From contig NZ_QHCT01000003.1 of NCBI RefSeq assembly GCF_003545885.1, positions 1 to 64,000 on the forward strand: DNA of 64,000 nt, in the 5' to 3' direction. Below, in pieces: positions 39,089 to 51,601 of the stretch. Under the pieces are notes generated by a model that was not told the DNA's origin, made no database searches, and saw only the letters and a list, made by a program, of their open reading frames with translations. Both the position numbers and the translations under genes were made by a program. This DNA comes from Leptospira stimsonii (GTDB taxonomy: Bacteria > Spirochaetota > Leptospiria > Leptospirales > Leptospiraceae). How positions within the stretch are numbered: the stretch's first letter is position 1; every line of letters begins with the position of its first letter.

Positions 39089-39715
39089 TTGGCAAGTCTG
39101 TTTACAAAACCCAAAAAAAAGATCGTATTTTTAGCGTCCGGAAGAGGCTCCAATTTGAAGGCCGTTCTCGAGAATTTGAAGAAAGGAAAGATCGCGGGAA
39201 CGGGAATATCCCTTCTCACGGACAATCCTGCATGTAAGGCCTTGGAAGTTTCAAAAGAATTCGGTCTTCCCTCTCAAGTTCTGGATTTTAAATCCTTTAC
39301 AGACAAATCGGCCTATCACAAAGCCCTTCTCGATCGACTCTTGGAACTCCAACCCGATCTCATCGTCACTGCCGGATATATGAAGATTCTTAAACCCGAA
39401 ATCATCCGTGCCTTTACGAATCGGATCATCAATATTCATCCTTCTCTTTTACCCGCGTTTCCCGGACTGAGCGCCCAAAAACAAGCCTTTGAATACGGAG
39501 TCAAAATCGCCGGATGTACGGCTCATTTTGTGGACGAGGGAGTCGATTCCGGTCCCGTGATTTTGCAGGGAGTGGTGAAAATCAAGGAAGGAATGTCGGA
39601 AAGAGATTTGACTCTAGAGATTCTTAAAGAGGAACATAAAATCCTGCCACTCGCGGTTCAGTATTTTTGCGAGGGTCGACTTCAGATCCAAAATAGAAAG
39701 GTCAGCATTCAATAA
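39089..39715 (+). CDS. purN: Phosphoribosylglycinamide formyltransferase
   Basis: A 208-residue enzyme that transfers formyl from 10-formyl-THF to GAR in purine synthesis. Present are [17 protein letters not shown] (about 12-28, phosphate-binding), [19 protein letters not shown], the catalytic [12 protein letters not shown] (Asn, His) and [19 protein letters not shown] with the essential Asp. The family start is normally close to ISVLISG-, so the TTG at 39089, 11 codons before FLASGRG, is plausible, but no strong ribosome binding site is seen. purH starts four bases after its stop. Confidence 0.93.
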   Translation: MASLFTKPKKKIVFLASGRGSNLKAVLENLKKGKIAGTGISLLTDNPACKALEVSKEFGLPSQVLDFKSFTDKSAYHKALLDRLLELQPDLIVTAGYMKILKPEIIRAFTNRIINIHPSLLPAFPGLSAQKQAFEYGVKIAGCTAHFVDEGVDSGPVILQGVVKIKEGMSERDLTLEILKEEHKILPLAVQYFCEGRLQIQNRKVSIQ

Positions 39716-39719
39716 ACAA

Positions 39720-41255
39720 ATGATACAAATCAAAAGAGCCCTGATTTCGGTCAGCGATAAATCCGGTTTAGTCGAGTTCGCACAATTCTTAAATCAAAAC
39801 GGAGTGGAAATTATTTCCACAGGCGGAACGCTCAAACTTCTCAAAGAAAAAGGAATCAACGCGATTGCCATCGACGACTATACGGGTTTTCCGGAGATCT
39901 TAGACGGGAGAGTCAAAACCTTACATCCGAAAGTTCACGGAGGACTTTTAGGAGTGATCTCGAATCCGGCACACAAACAAAAGATGGACGAGTTGAAAAT
40001 TCCGAAGATCGATCTTGTCGTCGTGAATTTATATCCCTTCTTAAAAACCGTTTCCAAGCCGGGTGTTCTTTTGGAAGAAACGATCGAAAATATCGATATC
40101 GGCGGGCCCTCGATGATTCGTAGCGGCGCGAAGAATTACAAACATACGTTGGTTCTCACGGATCCGAACGACTATGCGGAAGCCCAGTCCTTGATTTCTT
40201 CCGGAGGAATTTCCGAAGAAGTGTCTGCGAAGTTTATGAGAAAGGCGTTCTCTCATACCGCGATGTATGACACCGCGATCTCTTCCTGGTTTAACAAACA
40301 AGCCGGAGACACTTTCCCGGACGTTCTCAATCTTTCTTTCTTAAAAAAACAAAAACTCAGATACGGAGAAAATCCGCACCAAGCCGCAGCCTTTTACGAA
40401 CCTCTGTTTACAAAGAGCGATTTCTCCCCTTTACAAGGAAAGGAGTTGTCGTTTAACAATATGTTGGACTTCGACGCGGCGTTTCACATTTCAAGTCTTC
40501 TTCCGGAAAACACCGTTTGTATCATCAAACACCTCAACCCTTGTGGGATCGCGTATGCGGACGATCCTTTGGAAGCCTATCAACTCGCGAGAAGAACGGA
40601 TCCGATCTCTGCGTTCGGCGGCGTGATCGGAATCAAGGGACTCGTAAACGGGGAACTCGCGACCGTAATCACTGAAAACTTTGTGGAAGGCGTGATTGCT
40701 CAGAAGTTTACTCCGGAAGCTCTTGAGATTTTTTCCAAGAAGCCGAACATTCGTCTCATCGAGATCGAAGACTTCAAAGAAGCATTGGACGAATTGGATC
40801 TCAGACCGATTCATCACGGACTTCTGATTCAAGATAGGGATTATACAACGATCACCGAAAAAGATTTAAAAATCGTAAGTAAAAAACAACCGACTCCGGA
40901 AGACATACGAGGTTTGATGTTTGCCTGGTCCTGCGTTCGATTTATCAAATCCAATGCGATCGTTTATACGGAAGAAAATGCGACCCTTGGAATCGGAGCG
41001 GGTCAGATGTCGAGAGTCGACTCGGTCCAGTTAGGCGCCAACAAAGCGTTAAACGTTGGACTTTCCGTCGTGGGTTCTTATGTTGCCAGCGACGCATTCT
41101 TTCCGTTTCGAGATGGAATCGATGCACTCGCAAAAGCGGGAGCCAAGGCGATCATTCAACCCGGAGGCTCCGTGCGAGATCCGGAAGTGATCCAGGCCGC
41201 GGACGAACACGGATTGATTATGGTTTTTACAGGTATGAGGCACTTCAGACACTGA
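39720..41255 (+). CDS. purH: Bifunctional AICAR transformylase / IMP cyclohydrolase
   Basis: A 511-residue enzyme for the last two steps of IMP synthesis. The N-terminal cyclohydrolase (MGS-like) domain has [33 protein letters not shown] and [16 protein letters not shown]; the transformylase domain includes [28 protein letters not shown] (catalytic Lys-His), [25 protein letters not shown] and ends in the typical G-M-R-H-F-R-H. Length is standard. It is four bases downstream of purN and one base upstream of the next gene, so the four genes 39089-42642 may form one transcript. Confidence 0.97.
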   Translation: MIQIKRALISVSDKSGLVEFAQFLNQNGVEIISTGGTLKLLKEKGINAIAIDDYTGFPEILDGRVKTLHPKVHGGLLGVISNPAHKQKMDELKIPKIDLVVVNLYPFLKTVSKPGVLLEETIENIDIGGPSMIRSGAKNYKHTLVLTDPNDYAEAQSLISSGGISEEVSAKFMRKAFSHTAMYDTAISSWFNKQAGDTFPDVLNLSFLKKQKLRYGENPHQAAAFYEPLFTKSDFSPLQGKELSFNNMLDFDAAFHISSLLPENTVCIIKHLNPCGIAYADDPLEAYQLARRTDPISAFGGVIGIKGLVNGELATVITENFVEGVIAQKFTPEALEIFSKKPNIRLIEIEDFKEALDELDLRPIHHGLLIQDRDYTTITEKDLKIVSKKQPTPEDIRGLMFAWSCVRFIKSNAIVYTEENATLGIGAGQMSRVDSVQLGANKALNVGLSVVGSYVASDAFFPFRDGIDALAKAGAKAIIQPGGSVRDPEVIQAADEHGLIMVFTGMRHFRH

Positions 41256-41256
41256 T

Positions 41257-41883
41257 ATGGAATTCCTACTCTATCTCATCTTCTTCGGATTCGTTACGAG
41301 TGTTTTGGTTCTTGTGAGCTATTACTTCAAACTTCTGTTTCTTTCCGGAAGAGATTCCTTTGAAAGACCCGAACTCGTGGACTGGATCCGAATTCTTCCG
41401 GAAGAATTGCTCAAACTTTTGGAATCCGGGGGAAGTCTTCAGTACGGGGCGATCGCATTCTCCATCTCCGCTTTCATTTCGTATCTTTGGACTTTGATGG
41501 GAGGAATCATCGGAGCTCCTCATTACGCGGACGCATTTGGAAATTATTTCTTTCTTTCTTTTTTACTTCCGGTGACTCTTTTTACGACATACGGAGTTTT
41601 GGTGGATTTGATTTTGAAAGACCTTCCGTCCACGAGTCCCAATCACTTTTTGGTTCGTTTTTTTGAACAGGAAGTTCCGGTTCTCAGCGGTTGTTCGATT
41701 TCGGTCATAGCGTCCAATCTTGCGGTGTACGGCCTTTTTCATGAAATCCCATTCTTATTCGTACTTCCGAACGTTGGAATCATCGGTGTATTGCTCGTTT
41801 TGCGTTGGAACGGAAAGGTGAAGATCGGAGGAATTCATTTCTCCGGTCCGAAAAAGACTTCCTATGAGGAAGAATCTGAATAA
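41257..41883 (+). CDS. Membrane protein of unknown function
   Basis: A 208-residue protein with about five hydrophobic helices (at roughly 4-27, 66-85, 97-118, 145-165 and 168-183) and a polar C-terminus. The N-terminal loop [25 protein letters not shown] is acidic. It begins one base after purH stops, so translation is probably coupled, but nothing in the sequence links it to purines. I do not recognise the family; it looks like a Yip1-like or other small polytopic protein, without certainty. The next gene begins 30 bases downstream. Confidence 0.75.
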   Translation: MEFLLYLIFFGFVTSVLVLVSYYFKLLFLSGRDSFERPELVDWIRILPEELLKLLESGGSLQYGAIAFSISAFISYLWTLMGGIIGAPHYADAFGNYFFLSFLLPVTLFTTYGVLVDLILKDLPSTSPNHFLVRFFEQEVPVLSGCSISVIASNLAVYGLFHEIPFLFVLPNVGIIGVLLVLRWNGKVKIGGIHFSGPKKTSYEEESE

Positions 41884-41913
41884 GTTTCTAAAAAAATTGC
41901 CGATAGTTAGAAT

Positions 41914-42642
41914 ATGAGAATTCTCGTTCTTCTCCTCACGTTGATCATCTTTCCTGCGTCCCTATTCGCGCAGTTGCCGGACGAAGGTCCGAATCGAAGA
42001 CAACCGAACAATACCCAACAAGAGGCTCTCAACCTTTTGGAAGGTTTTGCTGAATCTTCTTGGGGAGAAAGTTACGCGAACCTTCGTGAGAAATTCTTAT
42101 CTCTTTCCACAAACCCGCAGAACGACGAGAAGGTGGAGATCGTTTTTGAAGATAAGGAAAAAACACTTCTGATTCGAAGAAACGGAATTCTTTATTCGTA
42201 TCGTTTTTATTCTACGCCGAAAATCGTTTTGGATTCGAGACCCAAGGGTCAAACCGCGACTACACCGACTGCGGAAAACAAATCGGAAATGGATGATGGG
42301 AATCATTCCGCTCCGGGAGTTTTATTTTCCGTTGGAGTTTTGTTTCGTTATCTTCCCGGAAAAGAAGTTCAACAAAAATTGGAACAGAAGTACGGAAAGC
42401 CGAAGAAGGAAGCCTTAGCAGAAAACAAAATCGGCGGCGCGGTCCTTTGGGAAAAAACGGATGAAAAACAATCCCCTCCGAAGGGCGGCTATATCGTTCA
42501 GTGGAAAGAATCCTATAAAAAAATGCCTTTTACGAGAAGAGTCGATTATTTCAGTTCTTCGATCAAATTCCAAATCGAAAAAGAATACAAAGAATTCTTC
42601 AGCGCCGAAGAAATCAAAACACTTCGTGATTTGATTCCATAA
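41914..42642 (+). CDS. Exported protein of unknown function
   Basis: A 242-residue protein with a clean signal peptide (MRILVLLLTLIIFPASLFAQ, cleavage after FAQ). The mature part has a region near 60-95 with strand pattern (EIVFEDKEKTLLIRRNGILYSYRFY), a variable linker, and a second segment (VQQKLEQKYGKPKKEALAENKIGGAVLWEKTD). The VLWEK...VQWK pattern recalls domains in which a coefficient-like beta sheet binds lipids, but I cannot name the family. It is the last gene of the run after purH. Location is probably periplasmic. Confidence 0.75.
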   Translation: MRILVLLLTLIIFPASLFAQLPDEGPNRRQPNNTQQEALNLLEGFAESSWGESYANLREKFLSLSTNPQNDEKVEIVFEDKEKTLLIRRNGILYSYRFYSTPKIVLDSRPKGQTATTPTAENKSEMDDGNHSAPGVLFSVGVLFRYLPGKEVQQKLEQKYGKPKKEALAENKIGGAVLWEKTDEKQSPPKGGYIVQWKESYKKMPFTRRVDYFSSSIKFQIEKEYKEFFSAEEIKTLRDLIP

Positions 42643-43081
42643 ACATACGAATCAAAAGTTCCACGTTTTTTTTCTACCGTCACTTTGATACGAACCGAAT
42701 TTTAAGAATGAGATTCACTGGAGAAAGTTTTTCCAGGATTCAAAATCTTAAGTTCGATTGGAAACGAACGTTCCGAAAGTACGGAAAAAGAATCGGGTTT
42801 CCCGTTTCAGAAAAAAACCAGGCTTTGAAACATTCGGTTTCCCGCATTGTCGCAAACTGGATTCCAGCGCACGCAAGAAACGAGGTCGAAAACAAAACCG
42901 AAATCGACCAACCGATACAAACCACTCGAGTTGTCGATTGACATGATTCGAAACCAATTCGAAGCCTCCTTTTCGAATCATTTCCCTCTTTCCAAAAGAA
43001 TAGGATTCTTCCAAAATTCTATTGACCTTGGCCTCGCTTTCCAACCATGCTCTAAGCACATATTTTTGAGGAGTTCTATCA
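42643..43081. other. Gap with no supported gene
   Basis: A 439-base gap with several short overlapping open frames on both strands, for example minus 42748-43122 and plus 42708-42941, none with a ribosome binding site or recognised domain. These frames overlap one another and the GTG-start gene at 43082, so none is called. The final 20 bases hold the TGAGGAG ribosome binding site of that gene. Confidence 0.4.
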
Positions 43082-43726
43082 GTGGAATTATACCTGGATA
43101 CAGCCAACATTGACGAAATCAAAGAGATCGCGTCCTACGGTCTTGTGGACGGAGTCACGACCAATCCTTCCATCATCGCCAAGTCCGGAAGAAATTTTAA
43201 AGAAGTCATCAAAGAAATTTGTGCGATCGTTCCAGGCCCTGTAAGCGCGGAAGTACTTTCCACAAAGTTCGACGGAATGTTGAAGGAAGCGCTCGAACTC
43301 GTAGAAATCGCAGAAAACGTAGTGGTAAAAGTTCCTTTGATTCCGGAAGGACTCAAAACCGTAGTGGAACTTACCAAAAGAAACATTCCTACCAATGTAA
43401 CCCTTTGTTTCTCAGCCCCACAGGCGTTGTTGGCCGCGAAAGCCGGCGCCACTTTTATTTCTCCTTTTATCGGAAGGGTCGACGATACGAGCTGGGACGG
43501 AATGGAACTCATTACCGAAATCAGAGAGATCTATGACAATTACGGATATGACACAAGAATTCTTGCCGCTTCGATCCGTGGGCCAATGCACTTAAAAGAA
43601 TCCGCACTCCGAGGGGCCGATTGTGCGACGATGCCTCACTCCGCATTCTTGCAACTTTTCAAACATCCTCTCACCGATATCGGTTTGGAAAAATTCTTAG
43701 AAGACGCAAAAAAACTAAAGTGGTAA
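43082..43726 (+). CDS. fsa: Transaldolase / fructose-6-phosphate aldolase family protein
   Basis: A 214-residue short transaldolase. The start is GTG, supported by TGAGGAG eight or so bases upstream. Motifs: [33 protein letters not shown] (1-37), the Schiff-base lysine in [13 protein letters not shown] (about 83-95), [10 protein letters not shown] and ILAASIRGP. The length is that of the subfamily that includes fructose-6-phosphate aldolase and small transaldolases (about 215 residues), so both activities are possible; in an organism with incomplete pentose-phosphate enzymes a transaldolase role is likely. It is a single gene with its own terminator. Confidence 0.93.
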   Translation: MELYLDTANIDEIKEIASYGLVDGVTTNPSIIAKSGRNFKEVIKEICAIVPGPVSAEVLSTKFDGMLKEALELVEIAENVVVKVPLIPEGLKTVVELTKRNIPTNVTLCFSAPQALLAAKAGATFISPFIGRVDDTSWDGMELITEIREIYDNYGYDTRILAASIRGPMHLKESALRGADCATMPHSAFLQLFKHPLTDIGLEKFLEDAKKLKW

Positions 43727-43733
43727 TTTCTTT

Positions 43734-43766
43734 TTTCAAAGCCCTCGGATCTTGAGGGCTTTGAAA
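43734..43766 (+). terminator. Intrinsic terminator after the transaldolase gene
   Basis: TTTCAAAGCCCTC (43734-43746) and GAGGGCTTTGAAA (43754-43766) form a perfect 13-bp stem with a 7-base loop, eight bases after the stop codon. There is no T-run after it, but its position and strength support a terminator. Confidence 0.7.
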
Positions 43767-44162
43767 TGAATAGAAGGCTCCTTTAACTTTCTTTCCTTTG
43801 AATGCGACGATCGTTTCAAAGGACAAAACGAAACGCAGGACTTCGAATTCTATTTCAACATCATCCCTTTTTCAAAAATTCCCCAAGTGCTCAGTTTGGA
43901 TAGAAGCAAAGAACTCATAAGAAGTCATGCGGCGATTTCGGCCACGTGGCAGAACTGAAATGGGAAATCCGTTTCTTTAGATACTGATCCTAAGGAACCG
44001 CAAAATTCGAGAGTGCAACCGTGACCGTCGGAAAGAAAACCTTGGTTCAAGATTTATTACATCGCAATTTGTAAGAGTGTCAAAAGGACCCTCCCCATGC
44101 AAAACGAGACAATCACTCGAAACGTCTTTCTTCAAAAAGAAAGTTAGAATCTTCGAATTGGT
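43767..44162. other. Gap between convergent genes
   Basis: About 395 bases with no gene. Neither strand has a plausible start with ribosome binding site. No repeat shared with other parts of the window was noticed. Confidence 0.35.
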
Positions 44163-45197
44163 TTATGGTATTTTTTTGAATCCGTAATAGTCATCCATCA
44201 TCAGTTTCATCGATTCCAAGAAACACATGATCGACTGATGGGACGCGTCATAAAATAAATCGCAAGAAGTCTGCGTATTTAGATCCACGGAAACGGCGCC
44301 GTATTCTTTGGTAAGGCTTTGGATTTTGGGCCACCAGTTTTTTTCCATACCGAGTTCGTAATATCTTTTGCGATACGTTTCGTATACTTTCGGCCAAATC
44401 AGATACACCTTTACGTCATTCTCCTTTGCCAATTTGAGAAACTCCTCCACAAAGTAGAATTGAGTTTGTCCTTGTGTGAAAGTCGAAAGATACAAATTCC
44501 GAATTCGAGCCGCGTCCTTTTCCAAACGATCCGGATCGTTGAGGAAGGTCGTATAAGCGAACTGCTCTCCGCGATATAAATTAAGAACAATGTAATCCGT
44601 ATTTAGTGCCGGATTGTATTCGGAAAGTTTCCCTTCCTGCATTCTTCGATAGAATAACTTTAGATCGGGATTGATTCGTCGAACCGCAAAAAGACGATCT
44701 AAAAACAACTTCTTTCGATCTTCCATTGAGATCTGATCCAAATACTTCAGAATGAATTCGTCATCGGCTCCGAATTTTAAAAACGGATCGTAATACATTC
44801 CTTTTGTATCATCAAATCCTTCCGGACTTACGACATAAAAAACCAACTTTGGTTTGATGCCTTCCTTCAGAATTTTTTCAAACCAATAATAGCCGTATGC
44901 CGGAACCGCCTGCGGGCCGGAAAAATTATAAAGAAGCCAATCTTTTTGAAATTTCTTATCCATCCCGATGACCGAGTACGGATAGGCCCTGGAATCTCCA
45001 AAAGCCAGTGCGAGAGAATGATCCTTTAGATCCTTGTCTTGCCTCATTTTTTCAAATAAGGCTTTCCGTTGTGTATAATAGACCGTATTGCCCGCTTGAA
45101 TAAAATTCTTCTGAAAGTATTCGATCGTAAAAATTTTATCTAAACAAAATACGAAAACTAAAAAGATCACCGGATAATAGATATACATTCGTTTCAT
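44163..45197 (-). CDS. DUF1574-type, SGNH-like protein paired with MBOAT (copy 2)
   Basis: About 344 residues. The frame allows a TTG start at 45209 that overlaps the MBOAT stop (TTGA); the ATG at 45197 is used here. One N-terminal membrane helix, then a periplasmic domain with A-F-G-D-S-R (GDS at residues 71-73 counted from 45209), YNFSGPQAVPAYGYYWFEKI, and D321-A-S-H324 near the end. These match the positions of GNS and D-P-G-H in copy 1 at 13824 and fit SGNH catalytic blocks I and V. The overall sequences have diverged widely. It probably completes acyl transfer started by the MBOAT partner. Confidence 0.8.
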   Translation of the reverse strand: MKRMYIYYPVIFLVFVFCLDKIFTIEYFQKNFIQAGNTVYYTQRKALFEKMRQDKDLKDHSLALAFGDSRAYPYSVIGMDKKFQKDWLLYNFSGPQAVPAYGYYWFEKILKEGIKPKLVFYVVSPEGFDDTKGMYYDPFLKFGADDEFILKYLDQISMEDRKKLFLDRLFAVRRINPDLKLFYRRMQEGKLSEYNPALNTDYIVLNLYRGEQFAYTTFLNDPDRLEKDAARIRNLYLSTFTQGQTQFYFVEEFLKLAKENDVKVYLIWPKVYETYRKRYYELGMEKNWWPKIQSLTKEYGAVSVDLNTQTSCDLFYDASHQSIMCFLESMKLMMDDYYGFKKIP

Positions 45198-45205
45198 AGT
45201 ACCGC

Positions 45206-46620
<1,415 letters not shown>

Positions 46621-46624
<4 letters not shown>

Positions 46625-47370
46625 TCCCAAACCCCAACGGCGTCTTTCAGAAGATATTTACCTTCCGGAAGATTTAGTTTTTCTAATTGAATCGATCCAA
46701 CTCGAATCCTCTGAAGATCCAACACGTGCGTTCCCAAAGAATGGAACATTCTTCTGATTTGTCTTTTCTTTCCCTCTCCGAGAATCACACGATAGACGCA
46801 GTCTTTCCCGGGAACAAGTTTAACCATCTTCGCACGTAGAATTTCTCCTGCATCTAAAATCCCTTTCTGGAAAGCGGTCTGAATCTCCTTTTCTCCCGGA
46901 TCGAATTTCAGCCAAACCAGATATTCTTTCTCCGAACCGTTGGAAGGATGGGAAATCTTTTGGGCAAGCTCACCGTCATTTGTCAGAAGAAGAAGTCCGC
47001 GAGAATTCAAGTCCAGTCTGCCTGCGATCTTATAATTCTTAAATTTTTCCGGAAGTAGGGAAAAGACGGTTTTTTCGTGAAATCGGTCCTGATGAGAGCA
47101 AAGATACCCAGCCGGTTTATTCAGGAGCAAAAGTTGCTTCGGTTCCCGATCGGAACGCAATACCTTTCCACGAAAAGAAACTACATCTGTCTCAGGCAAA
47201 ACTCTTTCTGCGAGATCGGTCACTTTTTTTCCGTTGATCTCGATTTCTCCTTTGAGGATCCATTCTTCTGCTTTCCTCCGGGACCCGAGGCCACAATCGG
47301 CGAGATAACGATTGATACGGATTCCTTCCTTCGGGGATAAATCGTCCTGAGACTTCATCGATTCATCCAT
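46621..47370 (-). CDS. rRNA pseudouridine synthase, RsuA/RluB family
   Basis: A 249-residue enzyme. An N-terminal S4 RNA-binding domain (RINRYLADCGLGSRRKAEEWILKGEIEINGKKV, about 17-50) precedes the catalytic domain with AGRLDLNSRGLLLLTNDG, where the aspartate after R-L is the nucleophile. Late motifs EGKKRQIRRMFHSLG and LQRIRVGSIQLEKL are standard. Family members modify 16S (RsuA), 23S (RluB) or other rRNA sites; which target applies is not clear from reading. The MBOAT gene begins inside its 3' end. The lipA gene is divergent, 103 bases away. Confidence 0.93.
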
Positions 47371-47473
47371 TTCAGAAAGATTCCAAAAATCTTCTACCTA
47401 AAACTTCGTTGACCTTAGTCTTCCCCGAGCCAGGATAGAAGTGAAAGTTCGGCACAATCTGGTCTAAGTTACG

Positions 47474-48379
47474 ATGAATCCCCTGAAAAAAAAGCCCCGC
47501 ACTCATTCGATTCAAGAAGCGCCGGAAAAACCGGAATGGCTCAAAGTAAAACTTACCTTTCCCGATCCACAAAACAATGCGGTCGAGATCGTGAGAGAAT
47601 CCCTCGAAGATAAAAAACTCAACACGGTCTGTGAAAGCGCCTCTTGTCCCAATCTCAATCACTGTTGGTCCCGAAAAACAGCGACGTATATGCTGGGAGG
47701 AGACATTTGTACGAGACGTTGTTCCTATTGTGACGTGGCCTCTGGAAAACCGAAACCTCTCGACAAAGGAGAACCGCAAAGAGTCGCAGAATCGGCGATC
47801 GCACTCGGACTCAAGCACGTTGTGATCACAGCGGTCAATCGGGACGACTTAGAGGACGGAGGAGCCGCGCATTTTGCGGAAACCTTGGTAAGAATCCGGG
47901 AGGGTCTTCCCGAATGTAAGATCGAATTTTTAGTTCCCGATCTCAAAGCAAAGTTAGAATCGTTAGAAATCATCTTTCAATCCAATCCCGATGTCTTCAA
48001 TCACAACGTCGAAACCGTCCAAAGACTTTTTCCTGAAGTGGCTCCTCAAAAAAAATACGATCGCTCCTTGGAAGTGTTAAGGATCGCCGGAGAACGCGGC
48101 TTCCTCACGAAGAGCGGATTGATTTTGGGAATGGGAGAAACCGTGGAAGAAGTCAAAGAATGTATGCGAGATCTCGTGCAGGTAGGAGTTTCCTTGCTCA
48201 CATTAGGACAATATCTTCAACCCACCCCAACCCATCTTCCCGTAAAAGAATACGTATCTCCGGATGTATTTAAGGAATTGAGAATTTACGGAAAATCTAT
48301 CGGATTCAAAGGTGTGTTCTCCGGTCCGTTGGTAAGAAGTTCTTACCACGCAGACGAGCAAGTCTCATGGACTCTGTAG
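47474..48379 (+). CDS. lipA: Lipoyl synthase
   Basis: A 301-residue radical SAM enzyme that inserts two sulfurs into octanoyl chains on E2 or GcvH proteins. Both Fe-S clusters are visible: the auxiliary C53-x4-C58-x5-C64 (CESASCPNLNHC) and the radical SAM C79-x3-C83-x2-C86 (CTRRCSYC). The C-terminal GPLVRSSYHADEQ serine motif, which ligates the sacrificial cluster, is present. Length is standard. The following small gene overlaps by 13 bases. No lipB is seen nearby. Confidence 0.97.
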   Translation: MNPLKKKPRTHSIQEAPEKPEWLKVKLTFPDPQNNAVEIVRESLEDKKLNTVCESASCPNLNHCWSRKTATYMLGGDICTRRCSYCDVASGKPKPLDKGEPQRVAESAIALGLKHVVITAVNRDDLEDGGAAHFAETLVRIREGLPECKIEFLVPDLKAKLESLEIIFQSNPDVFNHNVETVQRLFPEVAPQKKYDRSLEVLRIAGERGFLTKSGLILGMGETVEEVKECMRDLVQVGVSLLTLGQYLQPTPTHLPVKEYVSPDVFKELRIYGKSIGFKGVFSGPLVRSSYHADEQVSWTL

Positions 48380-48663
48380 AAGATCCTACTCCTCACCCAC
48401 CGCCGGAAGAGATTAAGAAAATCTTATATCATTCGATCATTCAGTTTCTTTCAGGAAAAGAAGGTCCCGTCAGTCGATCCGAAGTTAAGGATCTCCTAGA
48501 AAAAACGATCAATTTGATTCCGAAGGTAGAAGCGCACTGGGCGGAAATCAATCGATTTGGAAAGAATAAGATGATTCTTCATTGGAAGGAGCAAGTGATG
48601 CTCTTGGATATGGAAGAAATTTTAGAATCGATTCTTTCTCTCTGGAACCAAAAGTTCGAATAA
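48367..48663 (+). CDS. Small protein downstream of lipA
   Basis: A 98-residue, acidic, mostly helical protein without signal peptide. Its start codon lies 13 bases inside the end of lipA, so it is translationally coupled. The sequence KKILYHSIIQFLSGKEGPVSRSEVKDLLEKTINLIPKVEAHWAEINRFGKNKMILHWKEQVMLLDMEEILESIL has a winged-helix-like middle, but I do not recognise a family. It may be a Leptospira-specific protein. Coupling to lipA suggests, but does not show, a lipoate-related role. Confidence 0.68.
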   Translation: MDSVEDPTPHPPPEEIKKILYHSIIQFLSGKEGPVSRSEVKDLLEKTINLIPKVEAHWAEINRFGKNKMILHWKEQVMLLDMEEILESILSLWNQKFE

Positions 48664-48882
48664 CTTTTGGCCTCCGTTTTCTCAAAAAGAAATTTAGAAA
48701 GGGAAAAGATCCCAAATCATCGGAAAAGAATCTATTCTTTCTTCCTTTCCTACAAAGTGTATCTTGAAGAACCTATGTAAAACTCGGAATCTTCTGCGAT
48801 TTTAGCTCAGGACGGATTTGAAGTCCGCAAGAAGGTCTTTTTCGACAAAATCAAGTTTGCGTAAACAATTGTCCGTACAAAG

Positions 48883-50121
<1,239 letters not shown>

Positions 50122-50123
50122 AC

Positions 50124-50165
<42 letters not shown>

Positions 50166-50220
50166 GGCAGCCTCTATCTATGTTACTCAACAGGCAACAT
50201 AATCGGTTTTTCCAATTCTT

Positions 50221-51423
50221 TCAATTTTTTTTTACGAAACGCAAGATATTTCCTGACCCAAAATCGGCAAAATAAATTTCGCCATTTCCGTCTTGGCCAA
50301 AGGTGCTGATTTGGAACGGAACCTGAAAGAGAAGGTCATTGGCGATTTTTTTTCCACTTTTCTGCCTCAAAACCCAGATTCTACCCGTAACAAAGTCTCC
50401 GTAAACGTAAGAACCCACTAGTTTCGGTAGGTCTTTGCCTCGGTAAACATAGCCTCCAGTGATGGAATGTCCGTCGTCACGGGGATATTCATGGATTGGG
50501 TCCGAGATTCCGGGTAACGAACACCCAGGATTGGACTTAAAACAATGAAATCCTTCTTTGATATTCCAGCCATAGTTCCCGCCTTTTTGAATCAAGTCGA
50601 TCTCTTCGAAGGAATTTTGCCCGACATCGGCTAAATACAGTTCGCCGGAAAGGGAATCAAAGGAGAATCTCCAGGGATTTCGAAGACCATAGGCCCAGAT
50701 TTCGGGTAAGAATCCGGGGCGATTGAGAAACGGATTGTCTTCCGGAACCTTGTAAGGAGCTCCTACAGGTTTAGGATTCGGGGCAATACGGAGAAGTTTT
50801 CCCAAGAAAGTTCCCGGTTTTTGTCCGTTCTTATAAGGATCATTTGCACCTCCACCGTCTCCAAAACCGATATAGAGTTTTTTATCGGGTCCGAAAGCGA
50901 TCTGACCGCCGTTGTGATTGGAATACGGTTGTTCCACCTTCAGGAGGGTTCTTTTTGCATCTTCGATCCTTTGGATGGAATCTGGTTTCCATTCAAATTC
51001 TAAAATTTTAGAATGATCTTTCCCGTTTTCCTTTACGACGACGTGAACAAAAAATCGAGAATCCGTTGCAAAGTCCGGAGAAAATGCAAGTCCGAGAAGT
51101 CCCTCTTCCGAAAGGATTTCCACCTGACCTGTGAAGTCGGCGCGAATGGTTCTTTGTTTTTTGACGAGATCGAATTCGATCAACTTTCCTCGTTTTTCCA
51201 AGACGATCATTCGGTTTGAATCGCCGGGAAAGAATTGGATGTCCGTTGGTTCTTGAAATCCTCCGGCGACGGAAGAATACCAGGGAACGGAGGGAAGTTT
51301 GGATTCTTTCGAATTTTTTTTCGGAACGGAGATTCGGTCTTTTGCGAAAATGGAGAAACTTAAAAAAGACAAAAAGAATACGATGCCGAACGGAAAGACG
51401 GTAGAAAGACATTTCAAAAACAT
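50221..51423 (-). CDS. PQQ-dependent sugar dehydrogenase family protein
   Basis: A 400-residue exported protein (signal peptide about 1-28, cleaved near FAK). It has the six-bladed beta-propeller phrases of the soluble glucose/sorbosone dehydrogenase family: GFQEPTDIQFFPGDSNRMIVLEKRGKL, EGLLGLAFSPDFATDSRFFVHV, NHNGGQIAFGPDKKLYIGFGDGGGANDP, IWAYGLRNPWRFSFDSLSGELYLADVGQNSFEEID and ITGGYVYRG. The catalytic His is likely in SNHNGGQ. PQQ is the usual cofactor; whether this organism makes PQQ cannot be told here. Periplasmic. Its upstream neighbour is divergent. Confidence 0.93.
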   Translation of the reverse strand: MFLKCLSTVFPFGIVFFLSFLSFSIFAKDRISVPKKNSKESKLPSVPWYSSVAGGFQEPTDIQFFPGDSNRMIVLEKRGKLIEFDLVKKQRTIRADFTGQVEILSEEGLLGLAFSPDFATDSRFFVHVVVKENGKDHSKILEFEWKPDSIQRIEDAKRTLLKVEQPYSNHNGGQIAFGPDKKLYIGFGDGGGANDPYKNGQKPGTFLGKLLRIAPNPKPVGAPYKVPEDNPFLNRPGFLPEIWAYGLRNPWRFSFDSLSGELYLADVGQNSFEEIDLIQKGGNYGWNIKEGFHCFKSNPGCSLPGISDPIHEYPRDDGHSITGGYVYRGKDLPKLVGSYVYGDFVTGRIWVLRQKSGKKIANDLLFQVPFQISTFGQDGNGEIYFADFGSGNILRFVKKN

Positions 51424-51601
51424 GCTTCTTTCCTACGGTTATCCGTTCCTTGGTCAACATTTAATATTCTCCGAGACTTGTTTCTTGTTCGGGATTCTTC
51501 CTTTCAGTCGCCGTTTGGTTCAAATCGAATAAAAACGGAGCGTTTCTTCCCAAAAAACTGCGTGTAATTTCGGTTCCTCCGGGAAGATTGTCTAATTAAA
51601 G

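Noticed and set aside
42748..43122. 124-codon minus-strand frame before the transaldolase gene
   Set aside because: It overlaps the start of the well-supported transaldolase gene and has no recognisable domain or ribosome binding site.
48781..48860. Region that begins 'TTTTAGCTCAGGACGG', suggestive of a tRNA
   Set aside because: No acceptor, anticodon and T-arm pairing could be found; it does not fold as a cloverleaf.
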